From: Acinetobacter nosocomialis
GTDB lineage: Bacteria > Pseudomonadota > Gammaproteobacteria > Pseudomonadales > Moraxellaceae
Length of the DNA stretch: 64,000 nucleotides
NCBI GenBank assembly: GCA_025736915.1
Contig: CP107049.1
Coordinates: 2,356,001 to 2,420,000 of the forward strand
Direction: 5' to 3'
Part shown: positions 8,489 through 17,788 of the stretch, piece by piece
How positions within the stretch are numbered: position 1 is the stretch's first letter
Layout: every line of letters begins with the position of its first letter
Made by a program: the position numbers and the translations under genes
The notes under the pieces: generated by a model
Seen by the model: only the letters and a program-made list of their open reading frames with translations
What the model was told of the DNA's origin: nothing
Database searches by the model: none

Positions 8489-8758
8489 ATGGCTTTAACT
8501 AATGCAGACCGCGCAGAGATCATTGCTAAATTTGCTCGCGCTGAAAACGACACTGGTTCACCAGAAGTACAAGTAGCTTTATTGACTGCTCAAATCAATG
8601 ATTTACAAGGTCACTTTAAAGCTCACAAACACGACCACCATAGCCGTCGCGGTTTGATCCGTATGGTTAACCAACGTCGTAAATTACTTGACTACTTAAA
8701 TGGTAAAGACCACGAGCGTTACACTGCGTTGATCGGTGCTTTAGGTCTACGTCGTTAA
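8489..8758 (+). CDS. rpsO: 30S ribosomal protein S15
   Basis: This 89-residue protein has the standard S15 length and pattern: an N-terminal helix [17 protein letters not shown], the signature [14 protein letters not shown] near residues 22-35, [20 protein letters not shown] near 47-66 and a C-terminal GALGLRR. S15 is a primary binder of the 16S rRNA central domain and, in E. coli, represses its own translation. A CTCGGAG Shine-Dalgarno precedes the ATG. pnp follows after 251 bp, the classic rpsO-pnp arrangement. Confidence 0.99.
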
Positions 8759-8821
8759 TTCGATTTTGCTTTGTTTTCGGTTTATCGCATGTTGCTATGC
8801 TTTGTTTCTGGAAAGAAAGTT

Positions 8822-8877
8822 TCGCCTAATCAACTGTTAGGCGATTTATAGAAGGGGCGCTTGTGCGCTCCTTCTTT
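8822..8877 (+). terminator. Tandem hairpins between rpsO and pnp (terminator/processing site)
   Basis: The first hairpin is TCGCCTAA/TTAGGCGA (8822-8829 with 8837-8844). The second is AGAAGGGGCGC/GCGCTCCTTCT (8850-8860 with 8865-8875, one G-U), followed by a short T run. The second is a leaky rpsO terminator. In enterobacteria the comparable region is cut by RNase III and used for PNPase autocontrol; that role here is by analogy. Confidence 0.65.
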
Positions 8878-9009
8878 GCGTTTAATATTATTTAAAATTT
8901 TTGGTCTAGTGTGATGGCTTCTAAGCTTTGTCATTTATCTACCAATAGTTGTAGTCTGAATGCCAAACCTTAGGGGTCTCACTAGAATAAAATTAGGAAA
9001 ATACAATAC

Positions 9010-11103
9010 ATGTCAATGTTTAACATCGTTCGTAAAGAATTCCAATTCGGTCAACATCAAGTCGTTTTAGAAACGGGTCGCGTTGCACGTCAAGCAAATA
9101 CAGTTTTAATTACAATGGGCGGCGTAACTGTTTTAGTTGCAGTTGTTGCTCAATCTAAAGCAAAAGCGGGTCAAGACTTTTTCCCGTTAACAGTTAACTA
9201 TCAAGAAAAACAATATGCAGCTGGTCGTATCCCTGGTGGTTACGGTAAGCGTGAAGGCCGTGCTTCTGAAGCTGAAACTTTAATTTCACGTCTTATTGAC
9301 CGCCCAATTCGTCCATTGTTCCCAGAAGGTTACTTCAACGAAATTCAAGTAACAGCAACAGTTGTTTCTTCTGACAAAACTATGGATGCTGACATTGCTG
9401 CAATGTTAGGTACTTCTGCTGCATTAGCAATTGCAGGTACACCTTTCCGTGGTCCAATCGGTGCAGCTCGTGTTGGTTTAATTAACGGCGAATATGTTTT
9501 AAACCCGAATTTTGAACAAATGGCTCAGTCTGACCTTGACCTTGTGGTTGCTGGTACAGAAGCGGCTGTATTAATGGTTGAATCTGAAGCAAAAGAACTT
9601 TCAGAAGACCAAATGCTTGGTGCAGTGCTTTTCGGTCATGACGAAATGCAAATCGCGATTCAAGCAATTAAAGAATTTGCTGCTGCTGCCGGTGCAGTGG
9701 AATCAACTTGGGTTGCTCCAGCTAAAAATGAAACACTTCGTGAGCAATTAAAAGCAGCTTTTGAAGCTAAAATTTCTGAAGCGTATACGATTGCGGTTAA
9801 ACAAGATCGTTATGCAGCATTAGATGCACTTTATGCAGAAGCTTTAGCTCAGTTCGTTCCTGAAAATGACGAAACTGGTCTTGCTGACGAAGTAAACGAA
9901 TTATTTGAAGACCTTAAATACCGTACAGTACGTGACAATATCTTGTCTGGTAAGCCACGTATTGATGGTCGTGATACTAAAACTGTTCGTGCGATCGACG
10001 TTCAAGTTGGCGTATTAGACCGTGCACACGGTTCTGCATTATTTACACGTGGTGAAACTCAGGCGTTGGTAACAACAACTTTGGGTAATACACGTGATGC
10101 ATTAATGGTTGATACGCTTTCTGGTACTAAGACTGACAACTTCATGTTGCACTACAACTTCCCTGCATACTCTGTAGGTGAAACAGGTCGTGAGTCTGGT
10201 CCTAAGCGTCGTGAAATTGGTCATGGTCGTTTAGCACGCCGTGGTGTTCAAGCAGTTCTTCCTGCTGCTGACCGCTTCCCGTACGTGATCCGTATTGTAT
10301 CTGACATTACTGAATCTAACGGTTCATCTTCAATGGCTTCTGTATGTGGTGCATCATTATCTCTTATGGATGCAGGTGTTCCACTTAAAGCGCCAGTTGC
10401 TGGTATCGCAATGGGCTTAGTGAAAGAAGGCGAGCGTTTCGCTGTACTTTCTGACATCTTGGGTGATGAAGACCACCTTGGTGACATGGACTTTAAAGTA
10501 GCAGGTTCTGCAAACGGTATTACTGCACTTCAAATGGACATCAAGATCGAAGGTATTACTGAAGAAATTATGGAAGTTGCATTAAACCAAGCATTTGCTG
10601 GTCGTATGCACATCCTTAATGAAATGAACAAAGTAATTTCACGCGCTCGTCCTGAAATTTCAATGCATGCTCCAACATTTGAAGTAATTACAATTAATCC
10701 GGATAAAATCCGTGACGTAATTGGTAAAGGTGGTGCAACAATCCGTCAAATTACTGAAGAAACTAAAGCTGCAATTGATATTGAAGATAACGGTACAGTT
10801 CGCGTATTTGGTGAAACTAAAGCTGCTGCTAAAGCTGCGATTGCAAAAATCCAAGCGATTACTGCTGAAGTTGAACCAGGTAAAATCTATGACGGTAAAG
10901 TGATCCGTATCGTAGAATTTGGTGCGTTCGTAAACATTATGCCAGGTACTGATGGTCTTCTTCATATTTCGCAAATCTCGAATGAGCGTATTGCGAACGT
11001 AACTGACGTTCTTAAAGAAGGTCAGGAAGTGAAAGTACAAGTTGCTGATGTTGACAACCGTGGTCGTATCAAATTGACTATGAAAGATATTGAGCAAGCA
11101 TAA
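9010..11103 (+). CDS. pnp: Polyribonucleotide nucleotidyltransferase (PNPase)
   Basis: A 3'-5' phosphorolytic exoribonuclease and degradosome partner of RNase E (also encoded in this window). The 697 residues comprise two RNase PH-like domains ([21 protein letters not shown] region near 57-77; second half near 310-545, with the catalytic region ending [19 protein letters not shown]). A KH domain follows ([16 protein letters not shown] near 574-589) and then a C-terminal S1 domain ([20 protein letters not shown] near 625-644). Length and domain order match the family. Codon use is strongly biased, as in highly expressed genes. A terminator follows directly. Confidence 0.99.
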   Translation: MSMFNIVRKEFQFGQHQVVLETGRVARQANTVLITMGGVTVLVAVVAQSKAKAGQDFFPLTVNYQEKQYAAGRIPGGYGKREGRASEAETLISRLIDRPIRPLFPEGYFNEIQVTATVVSSDKTMDADIAAMLGTSAALAIAGTPFRGPIGAARVGLINGEYVLNPNFEQMAQSDLDLVVAGTEAAVLMVESEAKELSEDQMLGAVLFGHDEMQIAIQAIKEFAAAAGAVESTWVAPAKNETLREQLKAAFEAKISEAYTIAVKQDRYAALDALYAEALAQFVPENDETGLADEVNELFEDLKYRTVRDNILSGKPRIDGRDTKTVRAIDVQVGVLDRAHGSALFTRGETQALVTTTLGNTRDALMVDTLSGTKTDNFMLHYNFPAYSVGETGRESGPKRREIGHGRLARRGVQAVLPAADRFPYVIRIVSDITESNGSSSMASVCGASLSLMDAGVPLKAPVAGIAMGLVKEGERFAVLSDILGDEDHLGDMDFKVAGSANGITALQMDIKIEGITEEIMEVALNQAFAGRMHILNEMNKVISRARPEISMHAPTFEVITINPDKIRDVIGKGGATIRQITEETKAAIDIEDNGTVRVFGETKAAAKAAIAKIQAITAEVEPGKIYDGKVIRIVEFGAFVNIMPGTDGLLHISQISNERIANVTDVLKEGQEVKVQVADVDNRGRIKLTMKDIEQA

Positions 11104-11116
11104 TTGCTTAACTCAC

Positions 11117-11147
11117 TAAAAAAGTCCGCTTGATGCGGGCTTTTTTT
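11117..11147 (+). terminator. pnp terminator
   Basis: AAAGTCCGC (11121-11129) pairs with GCGGGCTTT (11135-11143, one G-U), followed by a T tract. Confidence 0.9.
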
Positions 11148-11187
11148 ATGGCATGATGCAAGTAACACACAAATAGATCGACGTGGT

Positions 11188-12399
11188 ATGCAGGTTTATT
11201 ATTTTTATCGTCATCAAAAGGATGGCTATGTTTTTTTGAGCCGAGAAAAGCACACTGAACATGTTCTGGAGTTTTTCTGGATTGATAGTGTGAGATCTGA
11301 TGTTGTTAACCATAATGAAGAATGGCAACAAGAAATTCAGCAGCTTGCAGATGTCGCAATTAATGAATTTCATATGCGAGATATTGCGAATATTGAGCAC
11401 CCTTGCGCCTTTGATACGCTTGAAGAATATGACCTGCTTATTTTTAGAAAGCTTGTTACACCTGATGATGAAATTAAAAATGGGGAATCACATGAGAGTG
11501 TATTTGGTTTAGCCACCACGCCAATTAGTTTTATTTTTACCCCTAAAGTACTCATTAGCGTACGTGAGCAGGGCAACAAGTCGATTGAAAACTATATTCA
11601 GCGTCTTGAAAATATTTTATGTAAAACTCTAGAAGAACAAAACAAAACCCGTAAGTTGCCTAATTCACCTGTAGATTTATGTTTACGTCTGCTGAATAGC
11701 ATGGTGGATGGTTATCTTGATATTCGTTCACCTTTAACCAGACGAGTCGAGCACTGGCAGCAACAATTATTACAGGGCAATCGCCGTTTTAAACAATGGC
11801 ATCAACTGTTTCATGAAAACATGGCCTTTCAACAGGTCGAAAACCTTTGTGAAGAGCAAATCGAAACCCTACAAGAGTTTCGGGATGAAATTGTAGAAAA
11901 TTATCATCATGTGATTGGTGAACGGACACATAGTTCTCAAGATCTTCTGTTAGTTCGTTTGAATGATTTAATGAGTCATGTTGAACGTATTCAAAAGCAT
12001 ACTTTGCGTTTACGTAGCGCGATTCAATCAGCGATTGACTTACATTTCTCGGCAATTGCGAACCAGACCAATGAGAATATGCGTATTCTTGCCATTATTA
12101 CCGCTGTGTTTGCACCTCTCACACTTCTAACCGGTATTTACGGGATGAACTTTGAGTTTATTCCGGGGCTTAAATCGCCAGTGGGTTTTTGGATTATGCT
12201 CGGTGTCATGTTGCTCAGTACGGTTTTATTGCTGTACTACTTCTATCGACAGCATTTGGTGGGGCGTGGTGAGAAAAGTGTTATTGATTTATTGGCGCAG
12301 CAGCATCGTGAAGAACGGATGAATTTATTTTGGTTTTTGGAGTATGAACCGATTAAGCAGACTTTGAAGGAAGTGGAGAAGATTACTCGGTTGAAGTAA
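11188..12399 (+). CDS. CorA-family (MIT) divalent cation transporter
   Basis: A 403-residue protein with a long, charged, helical N-terminal cytoplasmic domain and two C-terminal membrane segments (about 296-317 and 333-354). Between them is the family signature YGMNFE (about 318-323), the selectivity loop of CorA/ZntB/Mrs2 channels. CorA proteins carry Mg2+ (also Co2+/Ni2+), while ZntB carries Zn2+; the GMN motif alone does not decide between them. The length is somewhat above E. coli CorA (316), owing to an extended N-terminal region. It stands alone between the pnp terminator and a palindromic repeat. Confidence 0.92.
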   Translation: MQVYYFYRHQKDGYVFLSREKHTEHVLEFFWIDSVRSDVVNHNEEWQQEIQQLADVAINEFHMRDIANIEHPCAFDTLEEYDLLIFRKLVTPDDEIKNGESHESVFGLATTPISFIFTPKVLISVREQGNKSIENYIQRLENILCKTLEEQNKTRKLPNSPVDLCLRLLNSMVDGYLDIRSPLTRRVEHWQQQLLQGNRRFKQWHQLFHENMAFQQVENLCEEQIETLQEFRDEIVENYHHVIGERTHSSQDLLLVRLNDLMSHVERIQKHTLRLRSAIQSAIDLHFSAIANQTNENMRILAIITAVFAPLTLLTGIYGMNFEFIPGLKSPVGFWIMLGVMLLSTVLLLYYFYRQHLVGRGEKSVIDLLAQQHREERMNLFWFLEYEPIKQTLKEVEKITRLK

Positions 12400-12487
12400 T
12401 AGGAACTTTCAAAGATCAGTAAAGTTGATTTGTTAGTACTGCCTCAAATTTAGGGATTAATTTGATACTTATTGTATAGGCATATCC

Positions 12488-12580
12488 TTACTTTTGACTG
12501 GGCAAAAGTAACAAAACCCCTTTTTTGGACTGACGGTACATCCATGTTACCGCAGTCCAAAAGGCGGCATCCATGCCGCC
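12488..12580 (+). repeat. Modular palindromic intergenic repeat (copy 1)
   Basis: Three nested palindromes occur in series. The first is TTACTTTT/AAAAGTAA (12488-12495 with 12504-12511). The second is TTGGACTG/CAGTCCAA (12525-12532 with 12553-12560), holding GGTA-CATCCATG-TTACC at its tip. The third is GGCGGCAT-CC-ATGCCGCC (12563-12580). The same order of modules recurs inverted at 36718-36808. It is non-coding, of the REP/BIME-like class, and may also act as a corA terminator or mRNA stabiliser. Confidence 0.75.
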
Positions 12581-12627
12581 CATCACGTTAGCTCATGCCT
12601 TTTTGAAAAAGTTATTGAGAAAAAATC

Positions 12628-12957
12628 TCAATGAAAATGCTTCAACTGTTTTCTAAGTTGTTGCACTTCATCAATCAAATCTAACATCACCGCAACTGCT
12701 GCCAAACTTGCATCAAAGTCACGTTGTAAACGATACGCTTTACGAGCGCGGACGACATCTTCACCCATGAACTGATGTTTTTCAGGGGTATTTTCAATCG
12801 CTAAAATATCGTACTCAATGAGCTCTAGAATCCAGTCTGGGCTTTGACCACAGGCTTGAGCAAATTGTTGCAAGTCAAATGTACATTGTTCATCAACGAC
12901 TTCAGCACTAAAGGTGTGGCCGTCACATACAATTTCTCGATAATGGATGGTTGTCAT
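12628..12957 (-). CDS. cbpM: Chaperone modulator CbpM (CbpA partner)
   Basis: This 109-residue protein has the CbpM layout: an N-terminal MerR-like helix-turn-helix core (residues about 20-70, containing LQQFAQACGQSPDWILELIEYDIL) and a C-terminal helix with LAAVAVMLDLIDEVQQLRKQL. In E. coli CbpM binds the J domain of CbpA and blocks its co-chaperone and DNA-binding activities. It lies 11 bp downstream of cbpA on the same strand, which is the usual cbpA-cbpM operon and supports the name more strongly than the sequence alone. Confidence 0.9.
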   Translation of the reverse strand: MTTIHYREIVCDGHTFSAEVVDEQCTFDLQQFAQACGQSPDWILELIEYDILAIENTPEKHQFMGEDVVRARKAYRLQRDFDASLAAVAVMLDLIDEVQQLRKQLKHFH

Positions 12958-12968
12958 GATCTTGCTCC

Positions 12969-13931
12969 CTAATGAGATGAACGAGGTTCGAATGAAGCAA
13001 AGGCTTCTGCCAATTGCTGATACGCTTCTTTTTCTTTTTCAGAATGCGCCGGTGGGAATACAATATTTAAAATTAAATAAAGATGGCCTGGCGTTTTATT
13101 TGGTATCCCTTTGTCTTTTAAACGTAGCTGTTGTCCTTGTTTTGCATTTTTAGGTAAATTGACATGTAAAGGTCCTGCAGGTGTTTTTACTTCAATACCT
13201 TGACCTAATGCTGCCTCCCACGGTGCTACATCTATAGTTAAATATACATCACTGCCTTCCACATGAACACGGTCTGTATCTTTATATTGAATCTCGATAT
13301 AAAGATCGCCGTTGGCACCACCATTGATGCCATTTTGTCCTTGTCCGCTTAGGCGAATTTGTTGACCTTCCTTCATCCCTTTAGGTATTTTCACCTGTAG
13401 GGTTTTACGTTGTACCTCGGGCTCACCATAAACATTCACGGTCGGAATTTGTAAGGTAATCTGTTGTGTTGATCCATGGTAGGCAATATCAAGATCGACC
13501 TCTATGCTGGCATGCTGATCTTCACCTCGGTAACTGCGTTGTTGTCTTTGGTATTGTTGCTGTCCACCACCAAAGCCTGCACCAAAACGACCAAATAAGT
13601 CTTCAAAACCGCTAAAGTCAGCTTGTTCACCACCGCCGCCTGTAAAGCCCTGACGATAAAAGCGTGCGCCATCAAAACCACCTTGAGCTGCACCTTGACC
13701 AAAGCCATTGAAACCTTGTGGGTGGTCTAACATTTGGTCATATTCAGCTTTTTTTTCGGCATTGCTTAAGGTGTCGTAGGCAACGTTAATGGCCTGCATC
13801 TTTTCTTCAGCATCTTTTTCTTTGCTAATGTCGGGGTGATATTTACGAGCTAATTTCCGATATGCTTTTTTAATTTCATCAGCAGAGGCTTCTCGTGTAA
13901 CCCCTAATTCTTCATAATAATTTTTGGCCAT
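12969..13931 (-). CDS. cbpA: DnaJ-type co-chaperone / curved DNA-binding protein CbpA
   Basis: A 320-residue class B J-protein. The J domain spans residues 1-70 with the HPD tripeptide in RKYHPDISKEKD (about 32-34). It is followed by a Gly/Phe-rich linker with many GGFDG/FGGG units (about 72-145) and the two-barrel DnaJ C-terminal domain (about 150-310). It lacks the zinc-finger CxxCxGxG repeats of DnaJ, as expected for CbpA. It stimulates DnaK and binds curved DNA. Co-transcribed with cbpM. Confidence 0.95.
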   Translation of the reverse strand: MAKNYYEELGVTREASADEIKKAYRKLARKYHPDISKEKDAEEKMQAINVAYDTLSNAEKKAEYDQMLDHPQGFNGFGQGAAQGGFDGARFYRQGFTGGGGEQADFSGFEDLFGRFGAGFGGGQQQYQRQQRSYRGEDQHASIEVDLDIAYHGSTQQITLQIPTVNVYGEPEVQRKTLQVKIPKGMKEGQQIRLSGQGQNGINGGANGDLYIEIQYKDTDRVHVEGSDVYLTIDVAPWEAALGQGIEVKTPAGPLHVNLPKNAKQGQQLRLKDKGIPNKTPGHLYLILNIVFPPAHSEKEKEAYQQLAEAFASFEPRSSH

Positions 13932-14081
13932 AATGTTTTATCACGATGGTGTTGTTTAATTCATTATGAAACAATTTTTAAGGCTTTCAATGAGCTAGAT
14001 TGTATAAGAGTTGTTCTCTTACAGAAATGGAGAGGCAAGGTGGAAGAGACATAAGTCGATTAGGGTTATGCCTCTCAATCT

Positions 14082-14693
14082 TTACATAAAAGTCTGATAT
14101 AAACCGTATAAGGCAATTAATAAAAGCAATAGGCCGCATAAGCCGAGTATTTTAGGGTATAAGTGGCTGTTAGAAAGGCGACGGAAAAATACATACACTA
14201 AAGACAGGGTTAAAAAATCTAAAACAATCCATGTCAGGGTAAGAACAGTTAGACTGAAATTTAAGTTAGGTGAAATAGAGACAAACTGAGGAAAGAAAGC
14301 TGAAAAGAAAATAATATCTTTAGGATTTGAAATACCGACCAAAAAGCCTTTTTTAAAACCACCATTTTGGGCAGAAACGGTTTGTATTGCTTCTGGATGT
14401 GGAGCTTGAATCACTTCTTTTAGAATGCTCAAACCTAAATAGCCAATATAGAGACAGCCTAAAACACGAATAATATTTAAATAGCTTTCATTAATACCGA
14501 GTACTCCTTTGAGTACGAGTACTGAAATAAAAATTAAAACCAGTGATGCGAGGTTGGTACCAAAAATGGTTTCGAGTGCTTTTTTATAGCCGCCTTTAAG
14601 CCCAGCGCTTGCCACTAAAATCATGACTGGGCCAGGGGTAGCAATCATAATAATGACACTAAAAATAAAGAGAAAATAATCAAAATAATTCAT
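14082..14693 (-). CDS. LysE/RhtB-family amino acid exporter
   Basis: A 203-residue inner-membrane protein with about six hydrophobic segments. The N-terminal signature is ATPGPVMILVASAGLKGGYKKAL (family pattern P-G-P-x...G...G), and the middle motif GISNPKDIIFFSAFFPQF (about 122-139) is typical of LysE/RhtB/RhtC exporters, which expel basic amino acids, homoserine or threonine. The substrate cannot be inferred. It is monocistronic between cbpA and hslO, each with its own spacing. Confidence 0.93.
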   Translation of the reverse strand: MNYFDYFLFIFSVIIMIATPGPVMILVASAGLKGGYKKALETIFGTNLASLVLIFISVLVLKGVLGINESYLNIIRVLGCLYIGYLGLSILKEVIQAPHPEAIQTVSAQNGGFKKGFLVGISNPKDIIFFSAFFPQFVSISPNLNFSLTVLTLTWIVLDFLTLSLVYVFFRRLSNSHLYPKILGLCGLLLLLIALYGLYQTFM

Positions 14694-14792
14694 GAAATAT
14701 AAGCATCTTGTTTATTAGGCTATAAAGTAAGCTCATATTAACTGATTTAAAATAAGATGCTGAAAATTATCATCAAAAAACTATAGATAAAT

Positions 14793-14817
14793 AAAAAGGC
14801 GGTTTGACCGCCTTTTT
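14793..14817 (-). terminator. hslO terminator
   Basis: AAAAAGGCGGT (14793-14803) pairs with ACCGCCTTTTT (14807-14817). On the minus strand it lies just after the hslO stop and ends in T residues. Confidence 0.9.
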
Positions 14818-14830
14818 ATGAAGTGAGTAA

Positions 14831-15706
14831 TTAACTCAAATGTTCGCCAAATAAACCTAGTGCTTCTTCAGCAGTGAACTCATAACGGGTGTTACAGAAC
14901 TGGCAATCCATTTGAATTGGGTTCTGAGCTTCCAGTGTTTCATGAACAGCATCAACACCAATTTGAAGTAATGCTTTAGCACAACGTTCTTTAGAACACG
15001 TACAGCCAAATTTTAAGTGTTCAACTTCTGGCAAGCGTACTTCTTCTTCGTTATAGAGACGATACAAAATTTCATTCGCTGAAAGCTCAGTCAGTTCTTC
15101 AGGCTTAAGCGTTTCAGTCAGCATAGTCAAACGCGGCCATAGGTCTTCATCAACCAATTTTTGCTCTTCTTCATCATGACGAGGTAATAACTGAATGAGT
15201 AAACCACCAGAGCGTTTAGCTGTACTTGCCAATACAATACGAGTTGGAATTTGAGCAGATAAATCATAATACTGCATCAAACAGCCCGCTAAGTTTGTTT
15301 GGTCAAGAGGTACGATCCCTTGATAACGCTCACCATGCTCGGGTTCGATGTTAATAAATAAAATTGGATTAACTAAAGCACCAAGGACTGTACTGCTGTC
15401 AGTTGCTTCAACAAAACGTGGATCTGTTTCGTAGTCTGCTAAAGCACGAACTTCACCTAAGTGATTACATTCAGCCATAGCCCATTTGAAAGAGCCGCTA
15501 GCCTGGATTTGCAAGCTGATACGGCCTTTGATTTTTAAAGTACTTGCAAGTAATGCAGTCGCGCTCAACATCTCGCCTAGTAGAATTTTAACCGCAGGCA
15601 TATAGTCGCGTTGAGCTAAAATAGTTTGTAATGCTTCTTCTAGATGAACTACTTCACCGCGAACAGGAAAGTCCTCTATATAAAAGCGTTGGCGTAAATC
15701 AGACAT
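14831..15706 (-). CDS. hslO: Redox-regulated holdase chaperone Hsp33
   Basis: A 291-residue cytoplasmic chaperone activated by oxidative unfolding. The four zinc-ligand cysteines that act as the redox switch are visible as CTCSKERC (about 232-239: C-x-C) and CQFC (about 265-268: C-x-x-C). The N-terminal substrate-binding domain includes FYIEDFPVRGEVVHLEEAL. The RBS is CTGGAG, 8 bp before the ATG. An inverted repeat CCCTAAGC/GCTTAGGG (15721-15763) sits just upstream of the RBS in the leader. Confidence 0.97.
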   Translation of the reverse strand: MSDLRQRFYIEDFPVRGEVVHLEEALQTILAQRDYMPAVKILLGEMLSATALLASTLKIKGRISLQIQASGSFKWAMAECNHLGEVRALADYETDPRFVEATDSSTVLGALVNPILFINIEPEHGERYQGIVPLDQTNLAGCLMQYYDLSAQIPTRIVLASTAKRSGGLLIQLLPRHDEEEQKLVDEDLWPRLTMLTETLKPEELTELSANEILYRLYNEEEVRLPEVEHLKFGCTCSKERCAKALLQIGVDAVHETLEAQNPIQMDCQFCNTRYEFTAEEALGLFGEHLS

Positions 15707-15720
15707 AATATTCTCCAGGG

Positions 15721-15763
15721 CCCTAAGCAGATTATAACAACTTCGGTTTAATCAAGCTTAGGG
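15721..15763 (-). promoter_or_regulatory. Inverted repeat in hslO leader/promoter region
   Basis: CCCTAAGC (15721-15728) and GCTTAGGG (15756-15763) are perfect inverted arms separated by 27 bp. On the minus strand the loop contains TATAAT. The right-hand arm (in transcript sense) ends a few bases before the CTGGAG RBS. It could be an operator around the -10 or an RNA hairpin; the sequence does not decide. Confidence 0.35.
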
Positions 15764-15871
15764 AATGCAGCGAAGCTGCAAGCAGGACAACGGCAACTTT
15801 TGTACCGATTGTCGCAATCATTTAGGCAATGTGAATAAGTCCTTAATATAGCCATTTTGCGAAATCTCAAG

Positions 15872-17713
15872 TTATTCTTCGTGATCTCGTGTAATGTCGA
15901 TACGATTTGGTTGTAAATGACGCTTTAAGTTAACGTCATGTCTTGATGTGGCTTGCTGTGCATCGCTTTCAAATAGATGCTCAAGTTCAGCCAGCGCATT
16001 ACGATGGGTTTCAAAAACCTTTTGTTCATCGGTATAAATGCTTTGCTGCTGTATGAGTAATTTCTCATCATAATCTCGAAAGATTTCGATATTATTATAA
16101 GCCTGTTCATCGGAAATACCGAGTTCGCGTAAAGCGCGATAAGCCATACCTAATGATGATAAATAGGTTTCACGCCAAATATGTTCAACACCTAAATCTC
16201 TTAGCAGGTGTACATGATGGCGGTCACGAGCGCGTGCTAGTAGCTTTATGTGTGGATAGTTTAATCTCAGATGTCGTGCAACATTCATAGAGTCTTCGAC
16301 ATCATCAATTGCCAAAATAAATACTTGGGCTTTTTCAATGCCTGCCGAGCGAAGTAAATCAGGTTGCGTGACATCACCGTAATAGAGTTTACCGCCATAT
16401 CGACGCACAAAGTCCACTTGATGAAGGTTGTTGTCGATCGCAGTAAAGCCTAAGTGCTGCAAGCGGGCAATACGTGCAATAATTTGTCCAAAGCGACCAA
16501 ACCCAGCAATGATAATTGGATTATCTTGCTGAGGAATTTCATCATACTCAGGTGGACGTTCTTTATTAAACAAAGGAATGATTTTAGTTGCCATAATCCA
16601 GTAAATTACTGGTGTAAGGACCATCGACAACGTCACAATTAGCGTAACAGGCTCTAATAAAGCATCAGCTAAAACTTTTTCACTTTTCGCAAGACTTAAA
16701 ATGACAAAAGCAAATTCACCACCTTGAGCCAAGCAAGTTCCAAGTAGCAGGCTATTGTTCCAACTGTATTTTTTGTAGCGGGCAATGGCAGTCAACACGA
16801 GGGTTTTGATGACGAGTAGGCCAATCGCTCCACCAATAATCAGCCAAGGCATTTCAATCAGTAACGACAGTTGCGTGGTCATACCCACAGTCATAAAGAA
16901 CAAACCAAGTAATAGTCCCTTAAATGGAGCAATACTTGCTTCAAGTTCATGACGGAATTCCGAGTCGGCCAGAAGTACCCCAGTAAGAAAAGCGCCTAGA
17001 GTTGTGCTAATCCCTAAAGTATCCATGAGTAGCACAACAGCAAGGATAATAAATAACCCTACTGCGGTAATCAGTTCAGTCGCACCGCTCTTGGCGACAA
17101 AACGGAAAAATGGACGCATTACATAACGACTAAATAGGAACAGACCACTGAATGTTGCAATGATGGCAGCAAAATAAGCAATGCCATGATGAGTAGATTC
17201 TGTTCCTGCTAACAGTGGAATGACTGCCAATAAAGGAATCGCTGCAATATCTTGGAAAAGCAGAATTGAAAAAGATTGCTGGCCATAGGTGGTATTGAGC
17301 TGTTGTTTTTCAGTCAGTAGTTGTAATACAAAGGCTGTAGAAGACAGCGCAAGCGCAAAACCAATGACAAAGCTGGCAGCAAGTTGTTGCTGAAATAGTA
17401 GCAATACGGTGAGCATGAGAATTGCGCCCGTAATCACCACTTGCAAACTTCCCATCACGAAAATGGAGTCACGCATTTCCCATAAACGTTGTGGGCGTAA
17501 CTCTAAGCCAATGAGGAACATAAGTAAGATGACCCCAAACTCAGCCAGTTCCATAATGGCTTCAGGGTCATGGGCAATATTTAAAACACTTGGGCCAAGA
17601 AGGATGCCCGTAAATAAATAACCTAAAACTGTTGCAATCCCTAAGCGTTTACCCAAAGGGACTAAAATCAGAGAAGCTCCAAGAAAAATTGTTGCTTGCA
17701 GTAGGAATGACAT
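15872..17713 (-). CDS. CPA2 monovalent cation:proton antiporter (KefB/KefC/YbaL type)
   Basis: A 613-residue protein. Residues 1-380 form about 12 membrane helices of the Na+/H+ exchanger fold (start FLLQATIFLGASLILVPLGK; conserved LMFLIGLELRP near 64-74). A cytosolic Rossmann TrkA-N/RCK domain follows, with IIIAGFGRFGQIIARI near 399-414 and the acidic end of strand 2 (FTAIDNN). The C-terminal tail is charged. KefB/KefC export K+ under electrophile stress, under control of glutathione; YbaL is similar but less well understood. No KefF/KefG partner gene is adjacent, so the exact subtype is left open. Confidence 0.92.
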   Translation of the reverse strand: MSFLLQATIFLGASLILVPLGKRLGIATVLGYLFTGILLGPSVLNIAHDPEAIMELAEFGVILLMFLIGLELRPQRLWEMRDSIFVMGSLQVVITGAILMLTVLLLFQQQLAASFVIGFALALSSTAFVLQLLTEKQQLNTTYGQQSFSILLFQDIAAIPLLAVIPLLAGTESTHHGIAYFAAIIATFSGLFLFSRYVMRPFFRFVAKSGATELITAVGLFIILAVVLLMDTLGISTTLGAFLTGVLLADSEFRHELEASIAPFKGLLLGLFFMTVGMTTQLSLLIEMPWLIIGGAIGLLVIKTLVLTAIARYKKYSWNNSLLLGTCLAQGGEFAFVILSLAKSEKVLADALLEPVTLIVTLSMVLTPVIYWIMATKIIPLFNKERPPEYDEIPQQDNPIIIAGFGRFGQIIARIARLQHLGFTAIDNNLHQVDFVRRYGGKLYYGDVTQPDLLRSAGIEKAQVFILAIDDVEDSMNVARHLRLNYPHIKLLARARDRHHVHLLRDLGVEHIWRETYLSSLGMAYRALRELGISDEQAYNNIEIFRDYDEKLLIQQQSIYTDEQKVFETHRNALAELEHLFESDAQQATSRHDVNLKRHLQPNRIDITRDHEE

Positions 17714-17788
17714 TCATTACCCCGAATGTATTGATCTTTTTAAGTGTAAAGCCAAAATGTCTTCTTCACACCATGATATTCAAATCAT

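Noticed and set aside
10660..11097. 145-residue minus-strand frame inside pnp
   Set aside because: It is a shadow of the highly biased pnp codons, with Asn/Phe/Ser-rich meaningless sequence.
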